Shown here: in pieces, positions 35,310-47,800 of the stretch | Layout of the letters: every line of letters begins with the position of its first letter | Numbering within the stretch: position 1 is the stretch's first letter | Origin: Strix aluco | Taxonomy: Eukaryota > Chordata > Aves > Strigiformes > Strigidae | Direction: 5' to 3' | NCBI RefSeq assembly: GCF_031877795.1 | Contig: NC_133933.1 | Coordinates: forward strand, 62,756,984-62,820,983 | DNA: 64,000 nt | Program-made: the position numbers and the translations under genes | The notes under the pieces: generated by a model | What the model saw: only the letters and a program-made list of their open reading frames with translations | Databases searched by the model: none | What the model was told of the DNA's origin: nothing

Positions 35310-37178
35310 GAGGCCTGCATGGATGAACAAGGAGCTCCTGGACAAACTCAAACACAAAGAGGAAGCCTACAGATGGTGGAAGAAAAGACAGGTAGCCTGG
35401 GAGGGATACAGAGAAACTGTCCAAGCAGCCAGGGATCAGGTTAGGAAAGCCAAAGCCCTGATAGAATTAAATCTGGCCAGGGACATCAAGGGCAACAAGA
35501 AAAGCTTCTACAGGTACATCAGTGATAAAAGGAAGACTAGGGAAAATGTGGGCTCTTTCTGGAAAGAAATGGGAGACTTGGTTACCTGGGATATGGAGAA
35601 GGCTGAAGTACCCAACAGCTTTCTTGCTTTGGTGTTCACCAGCAAGTGCTCCAGCCACACAAGCCAAGTCACAGAAGGCAAAGACAGGGGCTGGGAGAAT
35701 GAAGGACCACCCACTGTAGATCAGGTTCGAGAACATCTAAGGAACCTGAAGATGCACAAGTCCATCAGAACTGACGAGATGCATCCACAGGTCCTGAAGC
35801 AACTGGCAGATGAAGTGGCTAAGCCACTATCCATCATATTTGAGAATTTGTGCCAGTCCAGTGAAGTTCCCACTGACTGGAAAAGGAGAAACATAACCCC
35901 CATTCTTAAGAAGGGAAAATAGGAAGACTTGGAGGACTACAGGCCAGTCAGTCTCACCTCTTGCCGGGCACAGATCATCCTGGAAACTGTACTAGGGCAC
36001 ATGGAAAATAAGGAGATGATTGGTGACAGCGAACACGGCTTCACTAAGGGCAAATTGTGCCTGCAAATTTGGTGGCCTACTGCAATGGAGTTACAGTGCT
36101 GGTGAATAAGAAAAGAACTACTGACATCATCTGCCTGGACTTGTGCAAAGCATTTGACGCTGTCCCACATGACATCCTTGTCTCTCAATTGGAGAGACAT
36201 GGATTTGCCAGATGGACCACTTGGTAGATAAGGAATTGGCTGGATGGTCGCACTCAAAGAGTTGCAGTCAACAGCTTGATGTCCAAGTGGAGAGCAGTGA
36301 TGAGTGGCATTCCTCAGAGTTCAGGACTGGGACCATCATTGTTTAAAATCTTTGTTGGCAACATGGACAGTGGAGTTGAGTGCACCCTCAGCAAGTTTGC
36401 TGACCACACCGAGCTGTGTGGTGCGGTCGACACACTGGGGGGAAGGGATGTCATCCAGACGGACCTTGACAGGCCTGAGAGGTGGGCCAGTGCAAACCTT
36501 ACAAAGTTCAACAAGGCCAAATGCAAGGTCCTTCACATAGGTCAGGGCCAAGGACAAATACAGTCTGGGCGATGAGTGGATTGAGAGCAGCCCTGCGGAG
36601 AAGGACCTCGGGGTATTAGTGGTTGAAAAACTGACTATGAGCCATCAATGTGTGCACGCAGACCAGAAAGCCAACCGTATCCTGGGCTGCATCAGAAGAA
36701 TTGTGTCTAGCAGGTCGAGGGAGGTGATTCTACCCTCTGATCTCCTGAGACCCCACCTGCAGTACTATGTCCAGCTCTGGAGCCCCCAACATAAGGACAT
36801 GGATCCGCTTGAGCAGGTCCAGAGGAGGCCATGAAGATGATAGGGGAGCTGGAGCACCTCTCCTACGAGGACAGGCTGAGAGAGTTGGGGCTGTTTGGCC
36901 TGGAGAAGAGAAGGCTCCAGGAAGATCTTATAGTGGCCCTCCAGTACTTAAAGGGGGACTACAGGAAAGATGGGGAGGGACTCTTTATCAGGGAGTGTAG
37001 TGATAGGACAAGGGGTAAGGGTTTTAAACTGAAAGAGGATAGATTTAGAATAGATGTAAGGAAGAAATTCTTTACTGTGAGGTTGGTGAGACACTGGAAC
37101 GGGTTGCCCGGAGAAGTTGTGGATGTCCCCTCCTTGGAAGTGGCCAGGTTGGATAGGGCTTTGAGCAACCTGGTCTAG
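35310..37178 (+). pseudogene. CR1 ORF2 reverse transcriptase and C-terminal domain remnant
   Basis: Begins with the connector [16 protein letters not shown] and runs 200 codons open to a TAG at 35,920, just after [11 protein letters not shown] blocks then follow in changing frames: [19 protein letters not shown], motif A ([14 protein letters not shown], catalytic Asp at 36,138-36,140), SGLGPSLFKIFVG, and the catalytic box, which reads FADH (36,396-36,407) instead of FADD, so one catalytic aspartate is lost. After further shifts near 36,575-36,620 and near 36,830 come [39 protein letters not shown] and [18 protein letters not shown], ending near 37,178. Family length and order are otherwise complete. 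Confidence 0.9.
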
Positions 37179-37249
37179 TGGAAGATGTCCCTGCCCATGG
37201 CAAGTGGGTTGGAACTACATGACCTTTAAGGTCCCTTCCAACCCAAACC

Positions 37250-37265
37250 ATTCTATGTATCTATG
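37250..37265 (+). repeat. CR1 3' octamers (ATTCTATG type)
   Basis: ATTCTATG (37,250-37,257) followed by the variant TATCTATG mark the 3' terminus. They follow the GACCTTTAAGGTCCCTTCC-AACCC box, the hairpin recognised by CR1 RT. Confidence 0.9.
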
Positions 37266-40200
37266 TCATTTTATATTTTTAAATAAAAACACAATAATCA
37301 GGTTTTATACCATAAATTCTCATCTGTAATGTAAATGCAGTAATTTAGCAGAAGCACATTCTATAGACATCAGTCAAGACACTACTTTTCAATATAAAGA
37401 TTTCCATTTCTCTTAAAGAAATTTTTTATCAATGTGCTAGAAGTACTAACAAAATATGAGACTGTCTCAATACAATCAGGTGAAGGAAGAAAGATAATAC
37501 AATATATGTTTTATTAATGCACAAAAAGTACTTGAATCTGTATCCTGTAAATGGGACCCAGACGTGGAATGTTCATTCCTGAGATACTTTGTGAATCCCC
37601 AAAATTATGTGGGAAGCTTTAGTGGTACTTACAACCATACTGATGACTGACAGCCATTCTGTTTGCGCACGTGCTTGTATCAGTGTTTGCACTAATGAAA
37701 AAAGCCATCAAACCAGTAGGGATTTCTCCAGTAGCTGGGATGACCAACTTCATGGTTTTCTGATGGACAAGCCTCTGCCTGTTCAGACTGAAAAGCTCAG
37801 CAGTTAGGAACAGATTAGCATCTAGTTATACCTGGCCACCACGATGTCGGTTGAAGAATTTTAGATTAGCTATGCTTGGACAGTTTTTATGAACTGCTTT
37901 TAAAGGATGACGAAGATACTTACCCAGAACAATGGTTCTTATACCCCCAGGAGCTGGTCCACCTCTACTAAAAGTTTATCCTTCCTCTAAAAATGAAGTC
38001 TCATCTCCTGAGTAATTTCACGTTTGTACCATTAGCCATTTAATTTAAAGCAGGGAACTTTATATAGCAACTAATCTCTGTGTGGCCTGGCAGAGTTGGT
38101 TGATTGTCACAGATAATTGGTTGATTTGGACAGTATTCAAGCTAGTGGCCTTCTGTAGCAAAGATAATCTCTCTTCAGAATATACTGTGCACTCTTTTAA
38201 AGGTAGCATGGAAAGACCATCATCATTAGCAATTTTGCTGAAGAGCAATATCTAATAACTGACTAACAGGCCATTACTTGAATTGCCTACCTCTGTCATT
38301 TCAGCATGCCTAAAATAGGAATTCCCTCTCAGTCTTCCAGAACATAAGAGGTTTGTAATCAACTATTTGTGTAAATCTGGGGGCATGTAGGTAGTCATGA
38401 ATTGTCTGTTTTCCAAATAAAGAAAATGTTTAATTAGTGTCAGTAATCTTCTTGTACAAACAAAAGGTTCTCTCTGGCTACATATGCACTCGACAGAACT
38501 CCTTTCAATCTAGGCAGACCTGTGCTGACAGCGAATGTCGCACACTTATCCAGTCTGCAGCATGCAAGGCATACACAGTAGCTGTGGGCAAATAGTGTAT
38601 TTGATGACTTGCCTTTATTTACAGTCACGCATTTCTCCAGAACAGATAATGTAAAACTTGGTCTCTGTCCAAAAGAGTCTTCAAATCATCTTTTTGTTCT
38701 GACATTGAATGGCAGCTAACACAACAGCATCCATTCCATAACTAGGGTTCCTGGTCACATTTGCACACATCCGTAACAACAACAGCAGCAACCTGATTAA
38801 TCTTGCACTTACTCATTTGTAAACATCTGGAAATACCTTCTGATCTTTATATGTTTTGCCAGCACTTTGTGTAAAGTTGCAACTTTATTTAGAGTAACAA
38901 CTACAAGGACTTACTTGTACTGTAAGGGGATAAAAACTACTGTGGCAACTTTTGGTGTGAAGAATGCAGTTTTACAGCATCAGAACACATCTTCAGCCAC
39001 TCCAATGAACTATTTTATATTACAACAGATGAAGGTCCAGCCTAGAGCCATTAGGTAAATTTTACAGAGGTCTGCAAAAAAATTTTACTGAGGCCTTTAA
39101 TTTTTATTGATATCATCTATCTGGGTAATTTTATTGAGATCTTTTAAAAGGGATGGTGAATCAGCACCAGTTCTGCCAGGCACTTCATGTTGTCTCTGTA
39201 GCTGCAAAGTGTGGGGGTGCATGACACAACAGCTAAGGGGCCTGTAGAGTGCTTCAAATCATGTATTCCTTAAAAAATGCAGAAGATCCCACATATCTTG
39301 GAGTTTGGGAATGACCAGGCAAAATTTGTTTCCAGGCTGCAAGCCATTACTGAGGCCAGCAAACAGAGAGACTAGGAGGGAAAGCCTGCCAGCCCAAAGA
39401 TCAACAATTACTGTTTGCATTCCCTCCAAGGCTCCAACTGTTTAATATTTGGGGGGGTTTTAGTGGCAAAGGGTCATTAATCCTCAACTCCTAATGAGTG
39501 CAGACATTAAGAAGCAGTAAGTACAATTTACTTTGTTTCGTAAATGTGGTTGTCTGTGTGTTATTTTGGAATTGTTCTCATCAATTACGGAAATAAGTAT
39601 CTTGCATGCCCCACCTTTGTTAGACATGTCATGGATCTAGGAGTCAATAGTTCATCGTTTAATATTTTGCATGTATATAGATTTCAAAGAACAACACTGA
39701 CTTCATCTTGTGCCCTGCACTCATCATACTCTATACCAAAGTGACATTAAAAGCACAGATTCAAAATGCTCAGCAAAAGAGGTTCCTTAAGAAGGTGGTT
39801 TAATCACTGCAAATTTCTACAGACCCAAAGGCACTACCTGACATTCAGCCAAATTGCAGTTAACTATTAGGCCATTCTTCAGTTTTACGGAGCTCATTTC
39901 AAACCGAGTTAAACAAGGAGTGACTGACAACAATACCAACTTCCACAGCATCAGTACTACTGCTCTTGTGCTGCATTAGGAAGGGACTGGCACAGCTCCT
40001 GCTGGCATCAGTGCATCCACCTGCAGCTTTGTGACACAGACAGCTGACACAAGGCTTCTCAGAAGCATAGGCAAAGCCAACGGGACCAAAAGTAGGCTGG
40101 TCCCAAAATAAGAAAGAGGTACAGGAGGGAGTAGAAGAGGTGAGACTTGGGGAAAGACCTTGAAAAGTCAGATTGGTTGTTCCTGTTATGGGGGGTAAAC

Positions 40201-43200
40201 AGCAGGTGAGGAGGTGCACCCAGGTCCTGGGGTGCCAGCCCTGGTCACCACCAGTCACCACCAGCCCATGTTCTCAGGGACAGCAAGGGCCTGCCTGGTC
40301 CTCACACGTTCTGCTGTAGACAATACAGGTCATTTCACTGCCTGCAGCAGCTGTCTGTGGTGGGTAATGCCACAGTACAGAGCTCCAAGCCTGTCAAGGG
40401 GGTGGAATGGTTGGGGAGGAGAGCATCTGCACCTCACTCATACCCCCTTGAAGTGGGCTTTGAGGGGCAGCTGGGTGCAGAGCCCAATTCATAAGGCTGG
40501 CCACCACTGCCCCTGTGTTTCCTCCCCTACCTGCTGCCTCTTGAGTCACGATGGTAAAGGCTGGAGTGAAGAAGGAGGCAGCATTCCCCCACAGGCTGCT
40601 CCTTGCTGGGAAGCAAGCTTGTACCACCAGGGACAGAGCACAAGGACTTGCTTTTGGAGACAAGGCATCTGCCCTGAGCACCATCTTTCTCATGCTCTCC
40701 CCAACCCTATTTAGAGTGGACACCTGCTCAGGTCTTCACATGTTAATGCTGGAAGTTAAAAAAGTGGCCACCCTCTGATCCTCAGTCTAGCCTTCTGTAA
40801 TTGCCTGACAGACATCAGGGCAAGGATGAGTCTTGAGGAGGACTAGGAAGCAGGAGAGAGAAGTGGCATTACAGCTAGGCTCAAACAGGTTTTTGATGTC
40901 ATTGAACTAAGCCTGTGCTATTTCCATTTGCTACATGGGATTTTGATGATGTAATACAGCCAATGTCTGTATTATCCCAAATGGAATAATAATTCCAAAT
41001 GTCTCATTCTTATTTACTTTTCCATGTTTTGGGTTGACCTGAGAGACCAGGTACTGCTGATCCTCTTGACCACCTGACAGACTGTGAAAGGCTGACCCAT
41101 TTGATTTTACAAACAGGGAAAGAAGTGAAAAACCTGGGAAAATGTAATGCTTGGTGAAATCAAATGGAAGAGGGACAATTTTATCATACAGTGTATGTTT
41201 TTAAAGTTTTTTTTTTTCCACTGGCTTTTACTTATAAGGTTTTGTCTGTCAATCATATATCAGGAATAAAAAGCACAGAACAGGTGAAAAAGTAAGCACA
41301 AGCTGTTGACAGAGTTGGATTTTTATCTTTTTTAAGAAAAAAAGCCATAGAAAAGACACAGTTTTGTGGAAAGACACTGCAATAAACTGTTCATACCTTC
41401 TCTCTGGTGGCCTGGAGATTCCACACTGGCAGAGGCAAAGCAGCTCTGCAGCAACATTGAACCAATGAACCAGCTCAATATAGAGTACAGAACAGGAAAA
41501 CCTTTCTTAATACATAAAACCCAGAGAGTCTTCCTTGTGTCCAAACAAATAACTTTTCCTCCAAATAAGCATCTTCTTTTCCTGTGGTAGACAAATTCAT
41601 GTGCCTCCATCTTACCATACCAACCACATTGAAAACACCGAGGAAATATCCGAGAACTGGAAAAGTGAAAGACATTTTCTGAAGAATATAGGACTCTGGG
41701 CTTTACAGCTGTATTACCTCTTCCCCTGAGTCAAGCATTGCTCTGCTGAGGGCATTTGTGATCCATGGGGCCCTGAGAAATGCAGCTGCTATAACAGCAT
41801 ATTTCTAGGAAACTGTACACAGGGAGCAATTGATGCAGAGACATATGGTTTCCCACAACAGTGTCACTGGACTCACTTGGAGAAGCCTTGGGAAGCCCAG
41901 ACCCTCCCATGCCACTCTTTCACAGTGCCTAATCACCAGAGCTCTGCTATATAGAAGAGATTTTCTTTACAAGTAACTAAATGTTAAGCAGAACAGTGGG
42001 GCTTAAGTCTGGTTCTCCTGTGTCTCACATGACTTCATTAACCATGGGACTATAAAGCTAGTTTCTTTAAATGTTTGTATGTTTAACAATTCAAGTTTAA
42101 GAGTTTCAACTGCTAAATCAAAGATAGCCTCAGCTGAGACGTCTAACAGTATCATCCTTCTGACATTCACCTGAAATGTGAAAAACTCAGATTCAAGTGT
42201 CTGTTCAGAAGGCTGGGAGCAAACAGGCACTCCATCTGCAGATGGATGGAAAGAGGAGAAACACAGACCTGTGTAGCCTGGGGAAAGTGTCAGCTGAAAG
42301 AGAAATTGCCTAGACATGAGGAGATATATGCAATAAATGAGAAAAGTTTCCTGCTGGCATAGCAGGGACAATAGTTAAGAGGTATGAAAGGCTATGAATG
42401 GCAGCACTAGCAGAGGACTGGATTGATGATAAAGGCAAATCTTTTGTGATCTATCTCCAGCAAGTCAAGCAAAAATCTATATGAATTCAGCTTCTGTGAT
42501 TATGAAGGTCAGCCCTCAGAGGGTACACAGTGCTAAACAATAATAAGAAATAACAAATGTAATGAAGAGATGTCCTGATTTCTGTGAGTTGTCTATGCAT
42601 CAAGAAGAACATCAGGACATGCCAAATATACCCTGTCTGTGCATGCATGTCCTAAAAAGCATGTAGTTGTTGTCAAACGTAGCTCTTCCTCACCAGCTTC
42701 CATAGAACATGAACTCTGCACCTTACCCTTGGCTCAATGCCGCTTCCTCAGCAGTTACCTTTTTTTATATGTCCTGTTTATTGCTACAGGCTACATTTGT
42801 TAGTGTTTAGTCAAAGAGCTTATGTCTCAACCGTAAACGTAGTGCACCAACAAGCAAGGCTCTTAAAATGCCACATTCTTGTTCAAATAGGCAGACGCTA
42901 AAAGGATTTCTATGATGTCTTAAATAGATGGCACCAAGCAGGCAGTCTGAAAGCTCCCTAAAAATGACAGTTCTCATTCACTTCCAAAATCAAGACCGCA
43001 TTCTGAACCAGAACCTTTGGAAAAGCAAAGAGGATTTAACCAGGAAAGTGCTAAAATCCATCCAGTTGTATAACAGTTAAAGTATCCTGTAGGGCATAAT
43101 GGCAATGGCAGCTGGGTGGGAGTCTGGCCTTAAGCCATGAGCTGGCAGTGCAAGCAGCCTGCTATTTGGTGTGAACCTTCTAATTCTTTTTCATGCCGCG

Positions 43201-44828
43201 CCCAGAAATTTCTCACAGGCTTAAAATGCACACATAATTGTAGGGTCGGGATTTCTTTGTATCTTTCCAGCCGCTTAATTCCTACCTACTTTCTTCTCCT
43301 TTTGGCTCTTGAGGTCTCTTGGAGTTCTCTCATTGGTGTGCACACAAAAATGTTTATACCAATCCACTTCTTCAGAACAAATGTCCCTCTGTTGTAGCCA
43401 GGACGAGCCCACCTTCTCCAGGTGGAGGGTGCCAGTAGTCACTTTTCCGGGATGCCGAGAGGAACTGACAGCAAAGGAGCACATATGAGGAAGGAACGTG
43501 GCTGTGAAGTTGAAAGTTCACCAGCCACCACATGTCACAAACGTCTGAACACATCTCCCTCTACCTTCTCTGCTCTGTCAAAGACAAAAGCTAGGGACAT
43601 AATGCTGGTCTCCAACCCATTTGATTGCCCTCTGCTGTGACTCAAGGACAAATGTTTGCCTTTTAAGCAGCAGGAAAAAATCAACAAAGGGAGAAAGTTG
43701 ATCTACCTGTAAAATGACTTTAACACAAGCAGGCGGATAAAGCTGGTTGGCATTTGGACATTTCAAACTATCTGAAATTGCCACATTCTGGGGTTTGTTT
43801 TCATTCCAAATTCCAAATGGAAAAATAAGGTTTTTCTGACATAACATTACAAGAAAAAGAAGAATCATGATTTCAGGTAAATCACAACCATTCAATTTTA
43901 TTAAAACAAAAATACTGTGTCCTGATTTTGATCCTTTCATTATGGAAACACAAGAGGAAGCTGCAATGATAAAGGTGACTTGCTCTATTATAAGTGATAC
44001 GTTGAATTAAATCAGATAAATTTCACAAACCAATAACCAGATCATTAGCTGGTGCTTAAACCTTAGATGCTTTTTCATGAAAAACAATCATAAGTTTCAG
44101 TTTTCACATGAAAAATTTAGATTTTGGTGAAAAATGCTTTTCCAACTAAAAAATACATTTTTGGAAAAATTTTGCCAATTTTGAACATCCTCAAGGGTGT
44201 TTTAATCTTGGAGTTAAAATCTGCAGGCATGACTCAAAGCCCCAGTGAAGCACTGGGCAGAGGGGGTGTTGATCACCTGGTGACTGCACTGTTATCAACA
44301 GTGCCCAACCCTGCTGGAAACCAGGTCATTCCAGTGATTAAACTCATTTACAATACTTCAAACAGGAGAGTTGTTCTGAAACGATCACAGCAATATTGAC
44401 TAAAAAGTCAATGAGATGCTGGGGAAATTAACATTGCACACTTGATACACTTAGAAATGCCATTAGCTGGAAACTCAGCTAATCCTACAGAATGGGGGCA
44501 TGGAGACAGTGTGAGTTAGGAGCAAAGAAAGCATTCGACAAGGTGCGTGAGTAACTCCAGATGCCACTGGATTTTGCGTGATGCACGGACACTGAGGCAG
44601 TCTGGCCATTAGTCCCAGTTTAGCAATATGATTTCTGTGAGTGGAACAAACTGCACAATTGGAGCGCTCACTGTTTAAAAAGAAATGGTTGGAGGGATCA
44701 TCAATTGCTCTCAGGTTTACTTGGCAATGCTGGTTTTTTCCAATCTCCTGATATATTTCATAGCAGATGCGTACCTAGACAACAACCCCATACAAAAACA
44801 AGCTTAGGAATAAAGAAGTTGTCCTCAT

Positions 44829-44892
44829 TTCTATTTTTTCTTTCTTCCTTCTTCTTTTTCCTTCTTTCTTTTTTTTATTTTTTCCTTTTTTA
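44829..44892. repeat. Polypyrimidine (TTC/TTCC) tract
   Basis: About 64 bases of almost pure T and C. Low-complexity DNA; the Phe/Ser-rich open frame that crosses it is an artefact. Confidence 0.85.
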
Positions 44893-47800
44893 ACTGTAAG
44901 TCTTTCTTGGGAAAAGCTTTTTCATAGCTGTCTACTGTCTTTCAGGGGACTTTATAACTGATCTCAGGAGATGTGTGGGTTCTAATTTATCAACAGATCA
45001 GAAAAAACTGTAACCAAACAATACAATAGTAATCCATTATCCATCAGAAAAAACACTTTCAAGATAAAGAAAAATCCTTTCACTCATTTTAAATATGGCT
45101 CAGTGACAGAGGCAAAACTAAAGATATAGAGCTTACAATGAACCCCTCAGATCTAATTGCTGGTGTATGAAGAAGGATTCTGCCTTTATGCAGTGACTGC
45201 AAGCACATGGGATGATTTTTCTGTAGTACTTTTGTGTAGGCAGTTTGGGCCAAGGTGGATCCCTCTCAGTTTATTTGTAGGTCATCTGTCAATATTTTGT
45301 CTTTGGAGCAGTTCCTCTCACCTTGTGCTTTTCCAGCCTTCTCTCTTTCATCTGCAGCACATTACTCGTGTGTCAGGGCAGTCAACAAGCTGAGCTGCTG
45401 TGATTTTTTTTCTGAGCCTCTCTGTTCTCTCGTTTTCTGACATTCCTAGCATGAATAGGTGCACTAAGATAATTACGTTAATCCATCTAGCAAAACACCC
45501 AACTTATACATTTGAAGCTAATTAGATAAACTTCAAAATGGGTCATTTTTCAGCCCCTCAGCCTTCCCCTGCTTATGAGCATTACCCCTGAGGGGACTCT
45601 TTTTCAATCAGGTAGACATTTCTGGGAATGAGATCTAATGAATCCCTTTACCTCCTGAACTGAAAACCTCTTTTCATTGAGACTTAAGCAACTGAGGACA
45701 AATTCAGGCATGGTAGAAGTAGGAGCTCTCCCAAGGCAACAGTACTGCTTCTTTCTGCCTAGATTAGGTTTGACCCCATCTGCTGACAGAAGGCCAAAAG
45801 CTTTCTGTGAGCAAAAGTGTCGTGGGATCCTTTCTTCTCTGCTAAAGAAAGGCAAGGTAAGACTATAGCAATCAGTTCCCCTTACTGACATTAGGGCTAC
45901 ATGCAGATAAGATCTTTCAAATGAATAGTAAAGAGCCTTGCCAGAAATGGGTCTATCCTACAGATCCTGGAGCTGGATTGAATTTCACTAGTAGCAGGGC
46001 CTTTCTTCCCCCCAGATTTTTCAAAATGTTTCAGGCTGTCACAATAATGCTTTGTGATCTTTCAATGTGAAATGGTACTTTGTATTTTTAAAAATTATGA
46101 AAAATTATTAAAATATATATTATTTTTCTATTTCAATTAATAGGAGTTGAGCACAGTATTTTTATCGATTTCCAACTGGAGCTGCATTCCTGTAAGCCCT
46201 TGCCAAATGCCCAGTAAGAAACAATTCTGACCTCCACAGAACACACTGCTTAACTGAGAGAGACCAACAAAAGGCAGCAGGGGAAACAGAAGCACTTAGT
46301 TGCAGCAGGTTGAACAAAATGAAACAGCAACTCAGTGACAAATCTAGGATTCAGTCAAAACATTTAAATGACTCAGAGTCATGCTTCTTCTTTTACATCA
46401 GCAACATTACAAGAGATGAATACCACAGCAGACTTTTATGCTTTTGACAGAGAAAAGAGTGCCTGAGTATACTGCATTTTTGGGCAACAGTGGGGAAAAA
46501 AAAGACAGACTTTGGAGGGGGAAACAGAGAAAAGGACAAAACAAGCACAAATGTGAAGCATTACTCATAGCAAATGTAACTGGTGAAGTACACAGTCACA
46601 AGCCTGTGCTACTCTCTATCTCCTAGCTTTTGTGGCCTCTGCCAACTTAAAAGACAATGAAACTGCCCTCTAAAAATGGGGGGGTTTTATGCCAATGTGG
46701 TGCTAAGTGCATTTCCAAAGCACTAAATGTGAGTCTTATCAGGAAGAGTCCTACTTTATTAGTTAAGACTGGAGATGTGATGTATCTGGACTCAACAACC
46801 CTCAGCTAGAGCAGACTTGCTTTTTTCTTCCAGATCTTCCTGCATCTCCGAAGCAGAAGAGACTAAATGCTGCCCATGAACCTTATAGTGCTGAGCTCGG
46901 ACATGTAGCCCTGCAACACAGGGCTGTAAAGCTGCTGGCCGGGCTGCAGAGGAGCCAGCCTTGCTGCTGCTGCTGGGACTGCACAGGAACAGATTTGCCA
47001 TAAAGTTGGGTGTGTGAGGCAAAAAAATCATTGAACCAGTAAAACTGACACAGGCCTTTTGTTTTCTCTCACTCCAGAAGAAAAGGGTAACACACGCCGA
47101 CTGCATGCGACCCACTGAGGCTCAATTGTTCCCTGACACAAGAACACAGATGAGCTTCTCGTACTGCTTCCCCCCATCTCTTTTCCTGTTCTGCCACTGT
47201 AATTTTAGAGGTGGAAGCAGATGAAAAAGGTTTTTCCATTGTAACATCAGGTCTTTTTTTCTATTGCCTGCCACAAGTGTAATGCCTTGTTATTTTCTGT
47301 TCCTTTTGCTTCCAGAATGAGCTCTGATGGGGCTCCCTAATGATAACAAACCATCACTGCAGTAATATTGATACCTGTTGTAATCACTGGCATTCTGGCT
47401 TTTCAATTTTCACTATTTGCCTTGGATCAAGTAGCTCTGTGCTAATGCAACAGAAGGTCACCAGATGAAGGGGTTGATAACAGAGAGGGACTGTTCTACT
47501 TAACATGCATGGAGGATTATGCTTTTCAGTCATCCTCAAGCTAATCTTTCAAGTTGTCCTTTTTTGACTTTCTCAGTTTAATCAGTTTAATCTCATCTTC
47601 CCTCTTTTCTGATTACAAGGATTTTCTGTAGAAACCTTGCCTCCACAATAAGGACCACGTGGCAATTTATTCTTATATTGATTTCAACATCTCTTTTCCG
47701 CTACCAGGGCTCTGATGCAAGGGGGGAGGGTGGGAGCCAGAGGGGAAACAGAGGGTCCCTCTAGTGCCTCCTGCCTAGCAAATCCTCACACTTTTATTAT

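Larger units (their letters stand above)
33040..37265 (+). mobile_element. CR1 LINE, near full length, degenerate
   Basis: A roughly 4.2 kb plus-strand CR1 with the whole layout: 5' leader, ORF1 (33,236-34,295), ORF2 endonuclease (about 34,470-35,260), connector (35,323-35,570), RT (to about 36,580), C-terminal domain (to 37,178) and a 3' end with ATTCTATG-type octamers at 37,250-37,265. Length is close to the usual 4.5 kb of a complete CR1, whereas most bird copies are short 3' fragments. Multiple stops and frameshifts and lost catalytic residues make it inactive. The left edge is uncertain (33,040 to about 33,200), because it is set by similarity of style rather than by a clear junction. 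No target-site duplication is evident. Confidence 0.93.

Noticed and set aside
40214-40714. 166-codon plus-strand frame in a GC-rich patch
   Set aside because: Frames on the other strand are also open, CpG is depleted, and the Trp/Cys/Pro-rich composition lacks any motif. GC content alone lengthens such frames.
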